From assembly GCA_024734555.1 (NCBI GenBank), contig JANPWX010000443.1, positions 2,028,207 to 2,092,206 on the forward strand: a stretch of DNA of 64,000 bases, in the 5' to 3' direction. Position numbers and translations under genes: made by a program. The notes below the pieces were generated by a model that searched no databases, was not told the origin of the DNA, and saw nothing but the letters and a program-made list of their open reading frames with translations. Below are positions 48,801 through 59,467 of this stretch, piece by piece. The stretch's first letter is position 1; each line of letters starts with the position of its first letter. The DNA is from Trochalopteron elliotii. Lineage: Eukaryota; Chordata; Aves; Passeriformes; Leiothrichidae.

Positions 48801-50223
48801 ATTTTAAGCCTCTGGTTTAGGCTGACTGAACTGATCCTGCAAAAATATGATTTTTCCTGTCATCTCCAAAGGTGCTGATAACAGAACATGCTGTGATACA
48901 GCACATGCTGGAGCTTTACAGCCTTGTTACAACACTCACCAGCCACAGACAGTTCAAGGTCAGGATTTTCCCAGAATATCTGTAAATTTCTGTAATTAGC
49001 TTGGTTTTAACTTAAGTGTTCCTTGCTGATGTGCATTTACAGCCTGCATCTGGGTGCTGCAGATCATTTTGCTCCCATAAAAGTCTAACCTGCCCAAATA
49101 TCGTTGTCTATGTTAAATGCAAAAAAAAAAAAAAGGTTTTGAGGAAGATGTGCAAAATATTTCTGCAGTTAAAAAATAATTAGACCTACAAAAGGATGTA
49201 AGGGGTGTAAGAACTGGAATTATTTGTGTAAAAGAAGGTATTTGGATGTTCTAGAGAGGATGAGGGAAGACTAGGTTCTTGCATTATGAGGAAACAGAAT
49301 AATTCCAAGAATGAAATAGCAGAGAGACACGTGGAGTTGTCACAAATATCTCCACAGATATACAGACTGTGGAGATGTGAAAAGCTGAGGTAGAGGGAGA
49401 CCTGAGAGTGATCAGAAGTAGAAATGTTAAGTGGGATCTCTGCTCTTAGCTGTGATCAAACCTGGGCAAGGTGTCGGGGCAAAAGAGCAGAAGGCAAAGA
49501 GCTGAGGCTGCAGGAGCCAGCTCAGCCTAACCAGGAGGAAGGATAAACACAAAAAATAACCAGAGATGGAAGAAATCAGACTAAAGGAGAATTTCTAAGA
49601 CAAAAAAAAAAATAGAAAATTGTGGATATCTGTAATTTTTTCTTTATTTTTTAACGTGCAGGTTGAATTTGAGGGTGTAATTTCTGGATGAGTTCAGATA
49701 TCTGAGGAGCTGGTGGCAGACATGATCCCAGCACGGAGAACTTCTTCCTTTCTCAGAGAGAACTTCTTCCTTTCTCTCATGAAACAGCATTTCATGGTTT
49801 CCCCTCCCTGCTCACAGAGGACTCAGATGAGTCACGATTATGCAAAGATACAGCACTTGCTGCTTGCAACTTTTATTTGTACACCAGGCATCGTTTGAAC
49901 TTTATTGCTGCCATTTCCTCTCTATCTCTAATACCAGGCCTGCCCTCAAAACCCCCCAGAATCCTTTAAAACACACAGTTCATTAGTTCTGTTTTGAAAA
50001 GCATTGTAAACACCGAAAATACATCTCAGACGGGGATGTCTGGAATTGATAATGAAATTATGGCTCGTTCTGGGGCGGAGGGAGCCATAAAACAGATATT
50101 AATGTGGAACTCGAGCCCTTGGATCCTGCAAGATGAAGAAAGCTCTGGGATAAAGTGCCATTAACGGCATTAATGTGTGGTTTCCATTTTAATTTCTCTG
50201 CAGAAGATCCTCAGAGCCGTTCT
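45849..50223. other. Unique sequence, no supported gene
   Basis: GC-richer at 45.87-46.17 kb, otherwise AT-rich. A strong donor (ttcagg, then gtaagtcc) at 47,163 follows an acceptor-like tttccccag, but the frame between them stops. A 22-bp direct duplication occurs at 49,736-49,779 (gagaacttcttcctttctc). A CpG-keeping block at about 49,985-50,170 may be conserved. Confidence 0.35.
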
Positions 50224-50281
50224 GTTTATCCCACATCAGGATGTTTTGTGATATTGTTTATCCCACATCAGGATGTTTTTT
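50224..50281 (+). repeat. 32-bp tandem duplication
   Basis: The words gtttatcccacatcaggatg and tttt occur at 50,224 and again at 50,256, identical over about 25 bases and separated by gtgatatt. Confidence 0.95.
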
Positions 50282-50729
50282 TCCCCTCCCTTTTCAGCTT
50301 TGGAAGCCCTGCAGTTTGGGTTGGGTTACAACCCCTGAAGAATGGTACCACTCTGGTGGAGCATCAGGAATTAATTTCATAATTTTCTGAGGGTTTCTAC
50401 ACACTGCTGTGTGTTTGGTGCATACGCTCCTGGCTTGGGGTACAAGGGAGGTACAGAATTAATTTAGGCTGTGCTGGGCGAACAAACCAGGAGGGAATTC
50501 ACTCGTTACCTGCACACGTCATTCCCAAACTGCTGGTGCTTCCCCTGTGCAAAATGCACAAAAAGCTTTGTGCTTTGTCATTTGGAGAATGAGTCTGAGA
50601 CAAAATTAGCTTTAATTGCACTTGCTGCTAGTGAGGATTTTGCTTTCTAATGTTCCTGGAGAAGTAGGAAAAGATTGGCAATGTGGCCAAGGTGAAATTT
50701 ATTTTTAGGGATGTATGAGCTACAGATGC

Positions 50730-50733
<4 letters not shown>

Positions 50734-50769
<36 letters not shown>
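50734..50769. repeat. (TA)18 microsatellite
   Basis: Uninterrupted TA units. It encodes the Tyr-Ile repeat seen in a spurious minus-strand frame. Confidence 0.95.
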
Positions 50770-50771
<2 letters not shown>

Positions 50772-51595
50772 ATTGCACATTTGCATGTACCTCCCCAAGT
50801 ATCTGTACTAATGGGTTTTTAGGCCATGAAGTATTTATAACAAAATTCAACAAAGAAATGGAGATCATGGAGAGATGAAATTCCTGCCATTTTTGTGAAA
50901 GCCAGAAGCTGGAGAAGAGGGAGGATTTTAGTGCTGGCACTGAAAATAAATAAAAAATCCACCCTTTATTGGACATCTGTGAATTCAGGTGAGTACCCCT
51001 GGGGTGCTGCTGCAGGCCTTGGGCTGTGCTCCAGGAGAATTCCCACTCAGGAATGGCGGGATGGAGAATGTGTGACCTTGCTTTACTGAGGAATTTCTTT
51101 AAATTCAAGTATTAAAACAACTTTAAAATTCTACACACTTTATTGTGTTTGGCTGTTTTCTGCCTTGAAAAGCCCCAAGTTAAGTGGTTAAATGAATATA
51201 ATTTCAGTACTAAGATGGTGTCAAAAATCTGGCTGGAGCACTTTGGAGGCTGCTGGTTGCTTTCCCATGCACAGTGGAGTGTGTCTGTATTTCAGTGAGA
51301 AGTGTTTCATGCCCCTTTTCACATCAGCACATTCACATCTACTCACCACAGAGCTGCCACAGAAAGAAGTGGCTGGTCTCTATCCATGTTATTTAGTGTT
51401 ATATTCCCTAATATTTTTTCCTCAGTTGATCAGTGTGTCTCAGGACAGTGTCAGACCAGCCCAACTGGACATGTCTGGCCTTGTGTGATGAGCAGTCCAT
51501 GAGCCTGGACTCCCATTAACCTCTCAGGAGCACCCAAATTTCCCTGCAGAGTCTTGCCAAATGGGAGAAACAATTACCCTTGCTTGATCCTTTGG
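50770..51595. other. Unique sequence, no supported gene
   Basis: A full-consensus donor (gaattcag, then gtgagtacc) is at 50,988, but the nearest acceptor-like site (ggattttag) has no pyrimidine tract. No exon is called. Confidence 0.35.
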
Positions 51596-52050
51596 TTATC
51601 ACCTCGCTCTCTGCACGGAGTAATTAACTCTAAGGTGCCATCCAAATGAATAAATTTCACGAGGCTTTCTGGAAAATCTCTCATTAGAAAAATGAGTTTG
51701 GTTGTCTCAGCTCATCTGGCATCGATCAATGCTCTGCTTAGCAAAATAAATACAACTTGGGGAAAGTTGGGATCAATCTCTGCCCAGAGAAGATAAATGA
51801 GGCAGCAGCAGGGAGAGCCACTGCGAGCACATTTAAGTAATAAGACCCAGCAGGACCTGCCATTGTTAGGGCAGACGCCCTGAAGTGTCTTAATGTGATT
51901 ATAATGTGGCTTCCTGAAAGAAACCAATTATAACTATCTTAGATAAAACATTATTATCAATATTCTGTGGGGCGAACCGCGAGACAAACAATTAAAATTT
52001 TATTTTTCAACTTCCACGCGCAGTTTGGAAAAGCGTTTCCAAAGACACTT
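51596..52050. promoter_or_regulatory. Candidate conserved non-coding element
   Basis: Single-copy block with catcgatcaatg, gattataatgtgg, aaccaattataac and a GATA-type word (cttagataaa). It ends in a CpG cluster (ggggcgaaccgcgag and cacgcgcag, six CpGs in about 75 bases at 51,970-52,045). No convincing frame. The density of homeodomain and GATA-like words plus retained CpG argues for constraint; untested. Confidence 0.38.
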
Positions 52051-52449
52051 TGCCAAAAGCACCTTTTTTCTGGGTGGTACCAATGAAAAGTGGAGCTGGT
52101 CCCTGGGCTGAGCACAGCCACAGAGGTCAACCCAGCCCAGATTTAATTTCCAAAAGCATTGTTAAAAATTTCTGTGTAAATTCTTTTTTTGCTTGGTTAG
52201 TTGGCCAGCAAATTGAATGTTCTTTCCTGATAGCTTAAAAAGAGATTGAATGTATTTTAAAAGGTATTTTGAGCTTGTTTTCAAGATGCAAAACCCTTAT
52301 TTGAATATATTAATTTTGTTTCTGAAGGTGCACTTGTGTCCCATTCTGTAGTGCCAGTGAGGGGGGAAATGGAGAAAGGTTGTGCATCACTTTCGTTTAA
52401 TGAACACTTATCTCATGTAGAAATCTAATTTATTATATCTGAGGGTACA
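52051..52449. other. Unique sequence
   Basis: AT-rich single-copy DNA leading into CR1; nothing is recognised. Confidence 0.4.
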
Positions 52450-53290
52450 GCAGGTCCTTCCCTTGGTACAGGCATTGTTTAACCTCCTCGTTAGTGACTT
52501 TGAGGGGGGCAAAATGCAACCTCAGCAGGTCTGTAGGTGACACAGGGCTGGGAGGAGTGGCTGCCATCCAGCAGGGCCTGGAAATGCTGGAGAAACCAAC
52601 TGGAACATCACAAAATCCATCAAAGGCCCAGTGCTGGTCTGTCCAGTATGAGAAAGGCAAGGACACACTGGGGCAATTCCAGCCAAGGGCCATGAAGGTG
52701 ATTTAGGGATTGGAGCAAGAGGCTGAGTGAGCTGGGATGGTCCAAAGGTTCTTCTCAAGGATGGCCAAGAGCCCCCAAGTGTTGGAACAGGACACAAAAT
52801 AAAGATGCTTGACTCCAGTCAGAAAGCAGTAGAAATCAGAAGGTTTTATTTACAATTTATTCAGCTTTTTTATAACATGCTGTGCTAAGAAGGCACGCTG
52901 TTGGTCCCTAGGACTGACGCCTCTCCCATTGAGTGAGTAACAGAAACAGCAAACAACACCTGTGGTTATGGGAAAGGAATGTTGTTTACACAAGGCTGTT
53001 TTGGGAAAAAACTGTTGAAAAGTTTCCCTTGGGAAGAGCTCAGCGATTCTCAGGCTCAGAAAACATCGGGTCCACACCCAAGCACAAGGTGAAACATGAA
53101 GCTGTGTCTCAGCCCAAAGAGAAGGGGATCAAGGCCAGGATCAGCTCACCCAGCAAGGTGGTGGAGTTTCCATCCTGGGAGACTTTCCCAGCCCAGCCCT
53201 CGCTCCAGCAGGGAACGGGCTGGACGATCTCGAGAGGTGCCTCCAACCTCAGCCCCTCTGGGACTCTGATGCATCCAAGAGAATGAACCC
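52450..53290 (+). mobile_element. CR1 LINE 3' portion, interrupted by an LTR
   Basis: The left part (52,450-52,779) shows reverse-transcriptase-end to 3' UTR CR1 words: aacctcagcaggtctgtagg, ctgggaggagtggctgcc, atccagcagggcctgg, tgaaggtgatttagggat and ggctgagtgagctggg. The right part (53,083-53,290) shows ggagtttccatcctggg, gggctggacgatctcgag and aggtgcctccaacctcagcc. Removing the LTR and one duplicated cccaag joins the two. Diverged and non-coding. Confidence 0.85.
52774..53082 (-). mobile_element. Solo LTR of an endogenous retrovirus, with target-site duplication
   Basis: The LTR occupies 52,780-53,076 (297 bp), flanked by cccaag (52,774-52,779 and 53,077-53,082). On the minus strand it begins TGTGGACCCGATG, has TATAAAA (complement of 52,868-52,874) and two AATAAA signals (complements of 52,856-52,861 and 52,845-52,850), and ends GTTCCAACA. 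It is the same family and orientation as the copy at 14,298-14,598. No viral genes are attached. It inserted into an already resident CR1. Confidence 0.93.
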
Positions 53291-54748
53291 CCAGAGTGAC
53301 CTCATTTCCTAAGCAGTGACTGGAAAAATATTTTGTGTGAAATGTTCCCCCTTTGTTTCCCCTCATGTCTGATGGCTTTGCACTTGGTATTTGCAATGAA
53401 ACAACAGCCTGTGACTTATTGAGTCTTGTGTTTCCCCTTGTAGTTTGAGTAGCTTTGCCTTTTTCTCCCTTCAAGGTTAATTTGGCCTATTTAAGATCTT
53501 GTCTATTTTGCAATACTTTTTTTATCTCTGTAGCTGAACAGATCATATATTCTTAAAAGAACGGCAAAGTCAGGAATTCAATATCCACAAGCTTGTTTCT
53601 GGTAATTTGGTTTAAACTTTATATTAAAACCTGTCACGAAAGCTTTAAAAATGCATCTGTGAATCATTTTTAGCTGAATATTTACTCTATGTGTTTATAT
53701 ATTTAAAGATCTTTTCATTAAAGAAACCCAGGATGACTGAACTTGCCGGATTATTTTTTATTAATACATTTTTAGAGCTTACACTCCACAAGATTACTGG
53801 AAGCCTTAACTCCTCCATCACCATCAACAGGGACCAGGTGAGCATTCATTTCCCCAGCCTGTGCAGATAAATTCAATCCACACCCGGTATTTCAGGTATA
53901 AATATCTGCCCAAGGATGTTCTTGAAGTTGGCAGGCTCACAGCAGCAAAAATGAAGCTGACACGAGTTCCAAATGACCAATGATTTAAAATTTGGAGGAA
54001 AATAATAAGACAACTTATTTGCAGAGGCCATGCAGGCTGCCGGTGAGGTTTTTCACAGCAGGTTACTTATCAGCCTAATAGAAATGCTGACATGCACAAC
54101 CTTAACTCCTGGATCGCCCAGGCACGGCTCTAATCCAATTGATTTGTGGTTGTTTCCTTGGATGAAGACATAAAGTGGATGTGTTTTCCAAAATATCCTC
54201 ACTTTTTCTTTAGGACAAAGAGGCTGTCCCAGAGGTACCCGTGATTACATGATTCAGAGGGATTTTTATGATTTTTTTTTTTTGGTGCCTGGTAAATGAC
54301 AGTGTGTCGTATTTTACCCCGGCTGAACTGCAGCCCTGGGAATAATGACACGATTTTCAGCTGGTAATACCCTGCCCTGACCTCTCAGCAAAAGAGGAAT
54401 TCCCAAATGCAAGCACTTTTTAAGTTTACACCGCAATAGCAGTGTTTTTGTTTTTTTTCTTTAATGAACTATGTCAGATAATTATGTTGTCCTGCAATTT
54501 TCAGTTATCAAAATTAACACACAGCCTTTGCAGCAATGGCTATGTCACACTGCATTTTCTCCTTAAGTTCTTGTTTTCCAAACCGTAAAAAATATCGAGA
54601 GATGTTAAATTTCTTCCTTTTTATTCGACTTCATTATGCTGAGAAAAACAATCTGTTATATTGCAAAAACAGAAGAGAAGAGTAAACCTAACAATAACTT
54701 TATTTAAATACACAGGGGTTTTGCTGTTAGTAAGATTTGTTCATCAGT
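53291..54748. other. Unique sequence with one splice-bounded stretch
   Basis: AT-rich single-copy DNA. The block at 54,000-54,200 has conserved-desert texture. A T11 run is near 54,271. A possible small exon at 53,776-53,837 is listed separately. Confidence 0.35.
53776..53837 (+). CDS. Splice-bounded 62-bp open stretch, possible small exon
   Basis: It is preceded by ttattaatacatttttag and followed by the donor gtgagcatt after accag. Two of three frames are open. One reads LTLHKITGSLNSSITINRDQ and ends on a complete codon; the other reads SLHSTRLLEALTPP and onward. It is short and unidentified. It lies downstream of the candidate terminal exon at 15.5 kb, so it would belong to another transcript. 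Confidence 0.2.
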
Positions 54749-54868
54749 GCCTGGCTGGATGGGGCTTGGAGCATCCTGGGATAGAGGAAGATTCCCTGCC
54801 CATGGAGAGGGGTTGGAACAAGGTGATCCTTGAGATTCCTTTCCAATCCAAACCATTCCATGATTCCA
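54749..54868 (+). mobile_element. CR1 LINE 3' end fragment
   Basis: The order ctggctggatggggcttgg, agcatcctgggatagagg, ctgcccatggagagg and ttccaatccaaaccattcc is the CR1 3' terminus in + orientation. The 207-codon frame at 54,661-55,284 crosses it and is therefore not a gene. Confidence 0.9.
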
Positions 54869-55481
54869 AAGATATAAGTACAATTTTGGGGATGCTCTGT
54901 CAGTCTTGGCTTCATTCAAGCTCTGTTTCACCTGGGCTCTGGGCAGGCAGCTTTTTGTTTTTCCTGGGGGAGAAGAATGGTAGCTGTACATTATTCCTAT
55001 TATCCAGAGAGATTTTGGCTGCAGACAGACACTTCTTAGTAGATATTGTTCAAATAAAAGGTTTTTTAAAAATCTATCTTTTAATTAGGAGCTCCTTCAC
55101 CTTTCCTAACCTGAGCTGTACTAACCAGCAACTGATCCTGCACCACAACCATGACAGGATTCCTCTTCCCTGCCCAGGAAGGCTGGGATGGGGAATTTTC
55201 ATCAAGACCATGAGGATTTCTTGTGGCAAACTCAGCCCCTCACAAGCTGCTGCTGTAGGTGCTGACTTTTGGGCCAAATCCTGACAGGATCTATAACTCC
55301 AACATCTGAAAAACACTGGATGCAGGAATTGGTATGGAAACGTGAGCCTGGCAGGAATTCAGACTCATGATGGGTATTTACAACCCAGATAGCAAAAAAA
55401 AAAAAAAAAATTCTTCTGTATTGGGTTCCTGCTGTCATTTTGAGTTTCCTGAATTGAATGTATGATTTGAAGCAGGGACAT
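54869..55481. other. Unique sequence
   Basis: Contains A17 near 55,395. No gene or element is recognised. Confidence 0.4.
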
Positions 55482-55555
55482 ATTTTATAGGCAGCATTGC
55501 TTTCTACAGCAAAGAGAGATTTTATAGTCAGTGTTACTTTCTGCAGCAAACATTT
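55482..55555 (+). repeat. 37-bp tandem duplication, diverged
   Basis: Two units start with attttatag at 55,482 and 55,519 and share a cttct(a/g)cagcaaa core. The second unit supplies the acceptor of the stretch at 55,547. Confidence 0.85.
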
Positions 55556-55610
55556 ATGGGAGTCTGAAACTCGATACACAAATATTTGAACATTTTCCCA
55601 CATCCGTATG
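55547..55610 (+). CDS. Splice-bounded 64-bp open stretch, possible exon
   Basis: The acceptor is gtgttactttctgcag and the donor is ccgtatg followed by gtgagtcgc, a full consensus. One frame is open (NIYGSLKLDTQIFEHFPTSV), with split codons at both ends; the other two frames stop. Its phase does not fit directly after 53,776-53,837. The acceptor sits in a tandem duplication, which weakens the case. No family is recognised. Confidence 0.2.
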
Positions 55611-56330
55611 GTGAGTCGCTTTATATAAATACATTCTGCAGCCTTAGCAAAGTAAGGATCCGTTTCAGTGAATCTCCCTTTTAGAAAAAATCTCTGTCAT
55701 TCTCTAATCAGCTTTCTCTTCTTAGTTTTCATCCATATGTACATTGGGAAGTTCAGTCAATAACGAGTTCAGGGATGTAACTCGAAAATTGGTTTCCAAA
55801 ATAATTTTAAAAATATTCCTCATCAAAACCGTACCAGAATCATAATCAATTTGTCTTATGGACTTTTTTTCATTAAACTGATTTTTATTTGTAAATTACA
55901 TTCTTGTTTGCTTCCCCTTTGAAAAGGCTTGAAATGAGATGCTTAAGGGCAATCAATAATTTAAAGCTGCAAAAAAATTGTTCCACTCATCATTTTTCTA
56001 GGAATAAGGTTATTAATTTCTTTTTTATTTGATTTGATTTGATTTTTGTGAGTGAAGGTTGTTAAAACTGATGGGTCTGGACTGACTGCAGCTCAGAGAT
56101 GTTTCTGTTTGACGAGATCCGTGCTGAGGAGAGGAATCACATTTCGAGTGTTTGGGGATCAAAGGGAGGCAAGGCAATCACGTAAGCCCCAAATTGGATT
56201 GCTCTGGCATATTTTATTTATGTAAACATTGCTCAAGGAATGGAATCACTGGCGGTGAAATACCTGACTCCAAGGGCTACCTTGCGGAAATAACAGCAGA
56301 TTACAGGCTTGGCAAAGGATGAAACTCCAC
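55611..56330. promoter_or_regulatory. Candidate conserved non-coding block
   Basis: Long single-copy AT-rich stretch with scattered CpGs (gtgagtcgc, ggatccg, aacgag, aactcg, gtttgacgagatccg, tttcgag, ggcggtg) and TAAT/ATTA words. No repeat and no sensible frame. Confidence 0.28.
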
Positions 56331-59300
56331 ACCTGCTCATTTGGTGTCGGTGAGGGGAGGAAAAGAGTAATATTCCAGGCTGAAAAGCAGTTCTCCAACG
56401 ATAGGAGTCATCAGCAGAAAGAAATGCACCTCTCAATTACCACCATCAAGGGTGATTTGCTCTGGGAGAGCACGGAGGTTTGCTGTGATCCCCTTGTCAA
56501 AATAATCACAATTTCCCGCGGCCTCTGCGCTTCCAGAGCTCCTTTTGGTGACGAGGTGAGGGGATCCAGGCTCTGATTTAGAGCTGGTGGAGAAGGCAGC
56601 AAAACGAGAGTGGATCTGACTAAACAGCCTGGCAGCTGCAGCTGGGGGAGGCTGCAGCAGCCTGGAACAACTTCACAGCCACGGGATGTCTGGTGGTGCC
56701 AACTCCCTCCGCAACCAGAGGGGAACTTCTGCCACATGCCCACAGCAGTCCCACCCCAAAAGGACGGGAATCGGCACAAACAGCTGGAAAATTACAAACT
56801 GGGGTGGTGTCCTTTAATGATGAACTCAAAAAACCTGCAAGAAATGATGCGTTTTCCTGCCCTTGAGAGCAATTTTCCCCGACAACACTGGTTTTTTTTA
56901 GAGACCCTGGGAGGACAGGTTACCCCAAAGCAGAAGTTCTCTGTGTTGGGTGATGGGATAGCAGAGAAGCCCTGATCTCACAATCAACTCAGTTCCTACA
57001 GCACTCAGATTTAGGGCTTTCTGTTTCTGTTTGCTGCAGTGATGCTGAATTTCATGGATAGCAACACCTGAGTATAGCCAGCATCAGTGCCCTGCTCCAG
57101 AGGAGCACAAGGAAATACAGCCTCATTCTGCTGGTGGAACTTGGCAATAGCACATTTGGTGCTTTCATTGATGGCAGATTTATCTTTTCAGCAGAGACAA
57201 AATATCTCTGTCCTAGGTACAGCCAACACCTTCAATTAGTCCATGAATTTCCCTCTTGGATCTCTGATGCTGTTTGGATTAAAGACGGGGAGATTTTTGG
57301 TGGTGGCCAAGTCATTGCTCACATTGTTATCAGAAAGTTGTGTGCAGCCTGGAACTATTAAAAAAAAAACACTTGGGGCAGGAGGGGAGGCAGATCTCAG
57401 TGCCCCAGATGTGTGTGCCCCAAAATCAGGCTTCCCAATAATTCCCTGTACCCCTCAGGATGTCAAAAATTACCTGTTGGTGCCTGTAGGAGCCCTTGGC
57501 CAGTTGAAGATTTTCTGATCTGTTGCAAGACTGGATGTCCTCATCTTGTTTTCCTTCAGGATGGTCTCTCTGAAAATGTGGATCTTTCTTAAATAAGATA
57601 ATTTAATTTATCTCTTTCCCTTTTTGTTGGTCTTGGCCCGTGGCACAACAAAGGGCTGGTGAGGACAGGACAAACAGGTTCCCTGTATGATGGGATTCCT
57701 TTTTTTTCCCCTTTTTCTGTCTCCCACACGAACAGGAAAAGCACTAAATATGTGCTAAAATGTTTCTAAGGGGCGACATTTCAGCATTTAGTCGGTGCCA
57801 CTGAGGCAGGGGGAGGAGGAAGCCACTCCCTGTGGTGGAGGGAGGGTGATTGTGCCAGGCAAGACGGTGGCAGGAAGGTGACACAGATAAGGCTCTGGCT
57901 CTCACCCCTCCTGACAGTGCTGGACTCTGCTGAGGAGTTTCCCCCTGGAATCCAAGCACCAATTTGTTCGAAAATCTATCACTGTCACCGAGGAATTGCA
58001 AAGCAGCAGCAGCAGCCGCCGCCGTTAGAGCTGACCCTGCAGGATTCTGTTCTTGCTGCTGGTGGAGGCAGATGTCTGACACACAAGAGCACACAATCAG
58101 CTGGCAAACAGCAGCCTCCAGCTCAGAAATCCTCCCTCAAAATCCCTGTGACAGTCCCCAATTTTTATGTTTAGCTTTATTAAGCAGTTTAATGTATTCA
58201 TAGAGAATGAATGAGCAGCAGGTTGGGCAGTCGTCAGCCCGCACAACAGTAAAATCTGAATTAATTTCTCAATTAAAAAAAAAAAAAAAGGCAGAAGAAA
58301 TGAGATAACAACAGGTTCATTAGTCTGCTCTGCTTCACTTGCAAATATTTGGAGTGAGGAACTGTACTTCAGGTAAAAATGCAGTGCTTTAACTCTTAGA
58401 GAGACTCCCCAGTGTGACAGCATGGCATGTCCCAAGGGACAGCAGCACCAAAGGAAAATCCAACACTATTTGAATTGATGGTTTGGAGCTTTTCCTGCCA
58501 TAATCAAAAACAAGGAGCCAAAACTACTGGCTTTGTCAACAAGAAGTCCTTTTTTTCCTCAAGAGATTTACAGGCTGTTTTGGTAGATTTGAGTTTTTGA
58601 TAGTTGAAATAAAGTTTTGATCAGCACCAAGGAGGAGCTTTCCAGAGGAGAGCAAAACCAGCCTGGCTCTTCCACGTGTTTCTGTTGAATCCCAAAATCC
58701 AACATTCCTTTCCCACATTCCTGATGGTCATTGGTGTCTGAGAAGCACTTCAAAAAGCCTTCTTAAAATTATGTCTGAGAATAAAGGGCTCGGATAGGCA
58801 CCACTGTAAAGTGAAATAAGCTCATTTTAATGACTCAAGAACCAGTAAAAGGCCTCACTCTTGTTTTAGGACATTCCTTTACCAATTACCCATTCACCTT
58901 CACACCCAGATTTAACTTAATTTAACCTAAATATTCTAGATTAACCTCATAAAATGCTTCTGAATACGTGTAACTTTCCTGCACTTTAAATATCTTTATT
59001 GCCAACTGTAATGCAGCCCTCAAGTATTTAAACTCTGCGGGAGTAAATTTGGACAGTCAGCAACATCAATATATCGACTAATAGTTACATTTTAATAACA
59101 CTGGATGCATTAATACTGTCTTTAGTGATAACAATGTGGCCAAGAATAACATTTTTATTCCTTGCAGGCAGCTTGGGAGTGTGTATATAACACCACTCTC
59201 TTTTCTGAGCTTTTATCAAAGCCAAGCTTGCAAAATCCTAATTACAGACCTGGGGAAGGCAGAAGAGGCTTTTTTGATTTCAAGGCAACACCTGTAAAAT

Positions 59301-59401
59301 TAACTGCACGCCCTTTCAACAACATGGATATTTACCATTGATTATAAGAGATTCATATAAAACTGAAGAGTGATAATCATATTCAAACAATTTGTTGTTG
59401 C
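56331..59401. other. Unique sequence, no supported gene
   Basis: Between 56.4 and 58.1 kb it is GC-richer, with chance frames on both strands (up to 122 codons). A (CAG)4(CCG)3 trinucleotide patch occurs at 58,003-58,024. A15 near 58,276. The block 58,985-59,200 has conserved-desert texture. No transposon is recognised. Confidence 0.35.
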
Positions 59402-59467
59402 CCATCCATCCATCCATCCATCCATCCATCCATCCATCCATCCATCCATCCATCCATCCATCCATCC
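59402..59467 (+). repeat. (CCAT)16 microsatellite
   Basis: Perfect CCAT units over 66 bases. Confidence 0.97.

Noticed and set aside
54661..55284. Plus-strand open frame of 207 codons
   Set aside because: It runs through a CR1 3' end (54,749-54,868) and has no domain or splice support.
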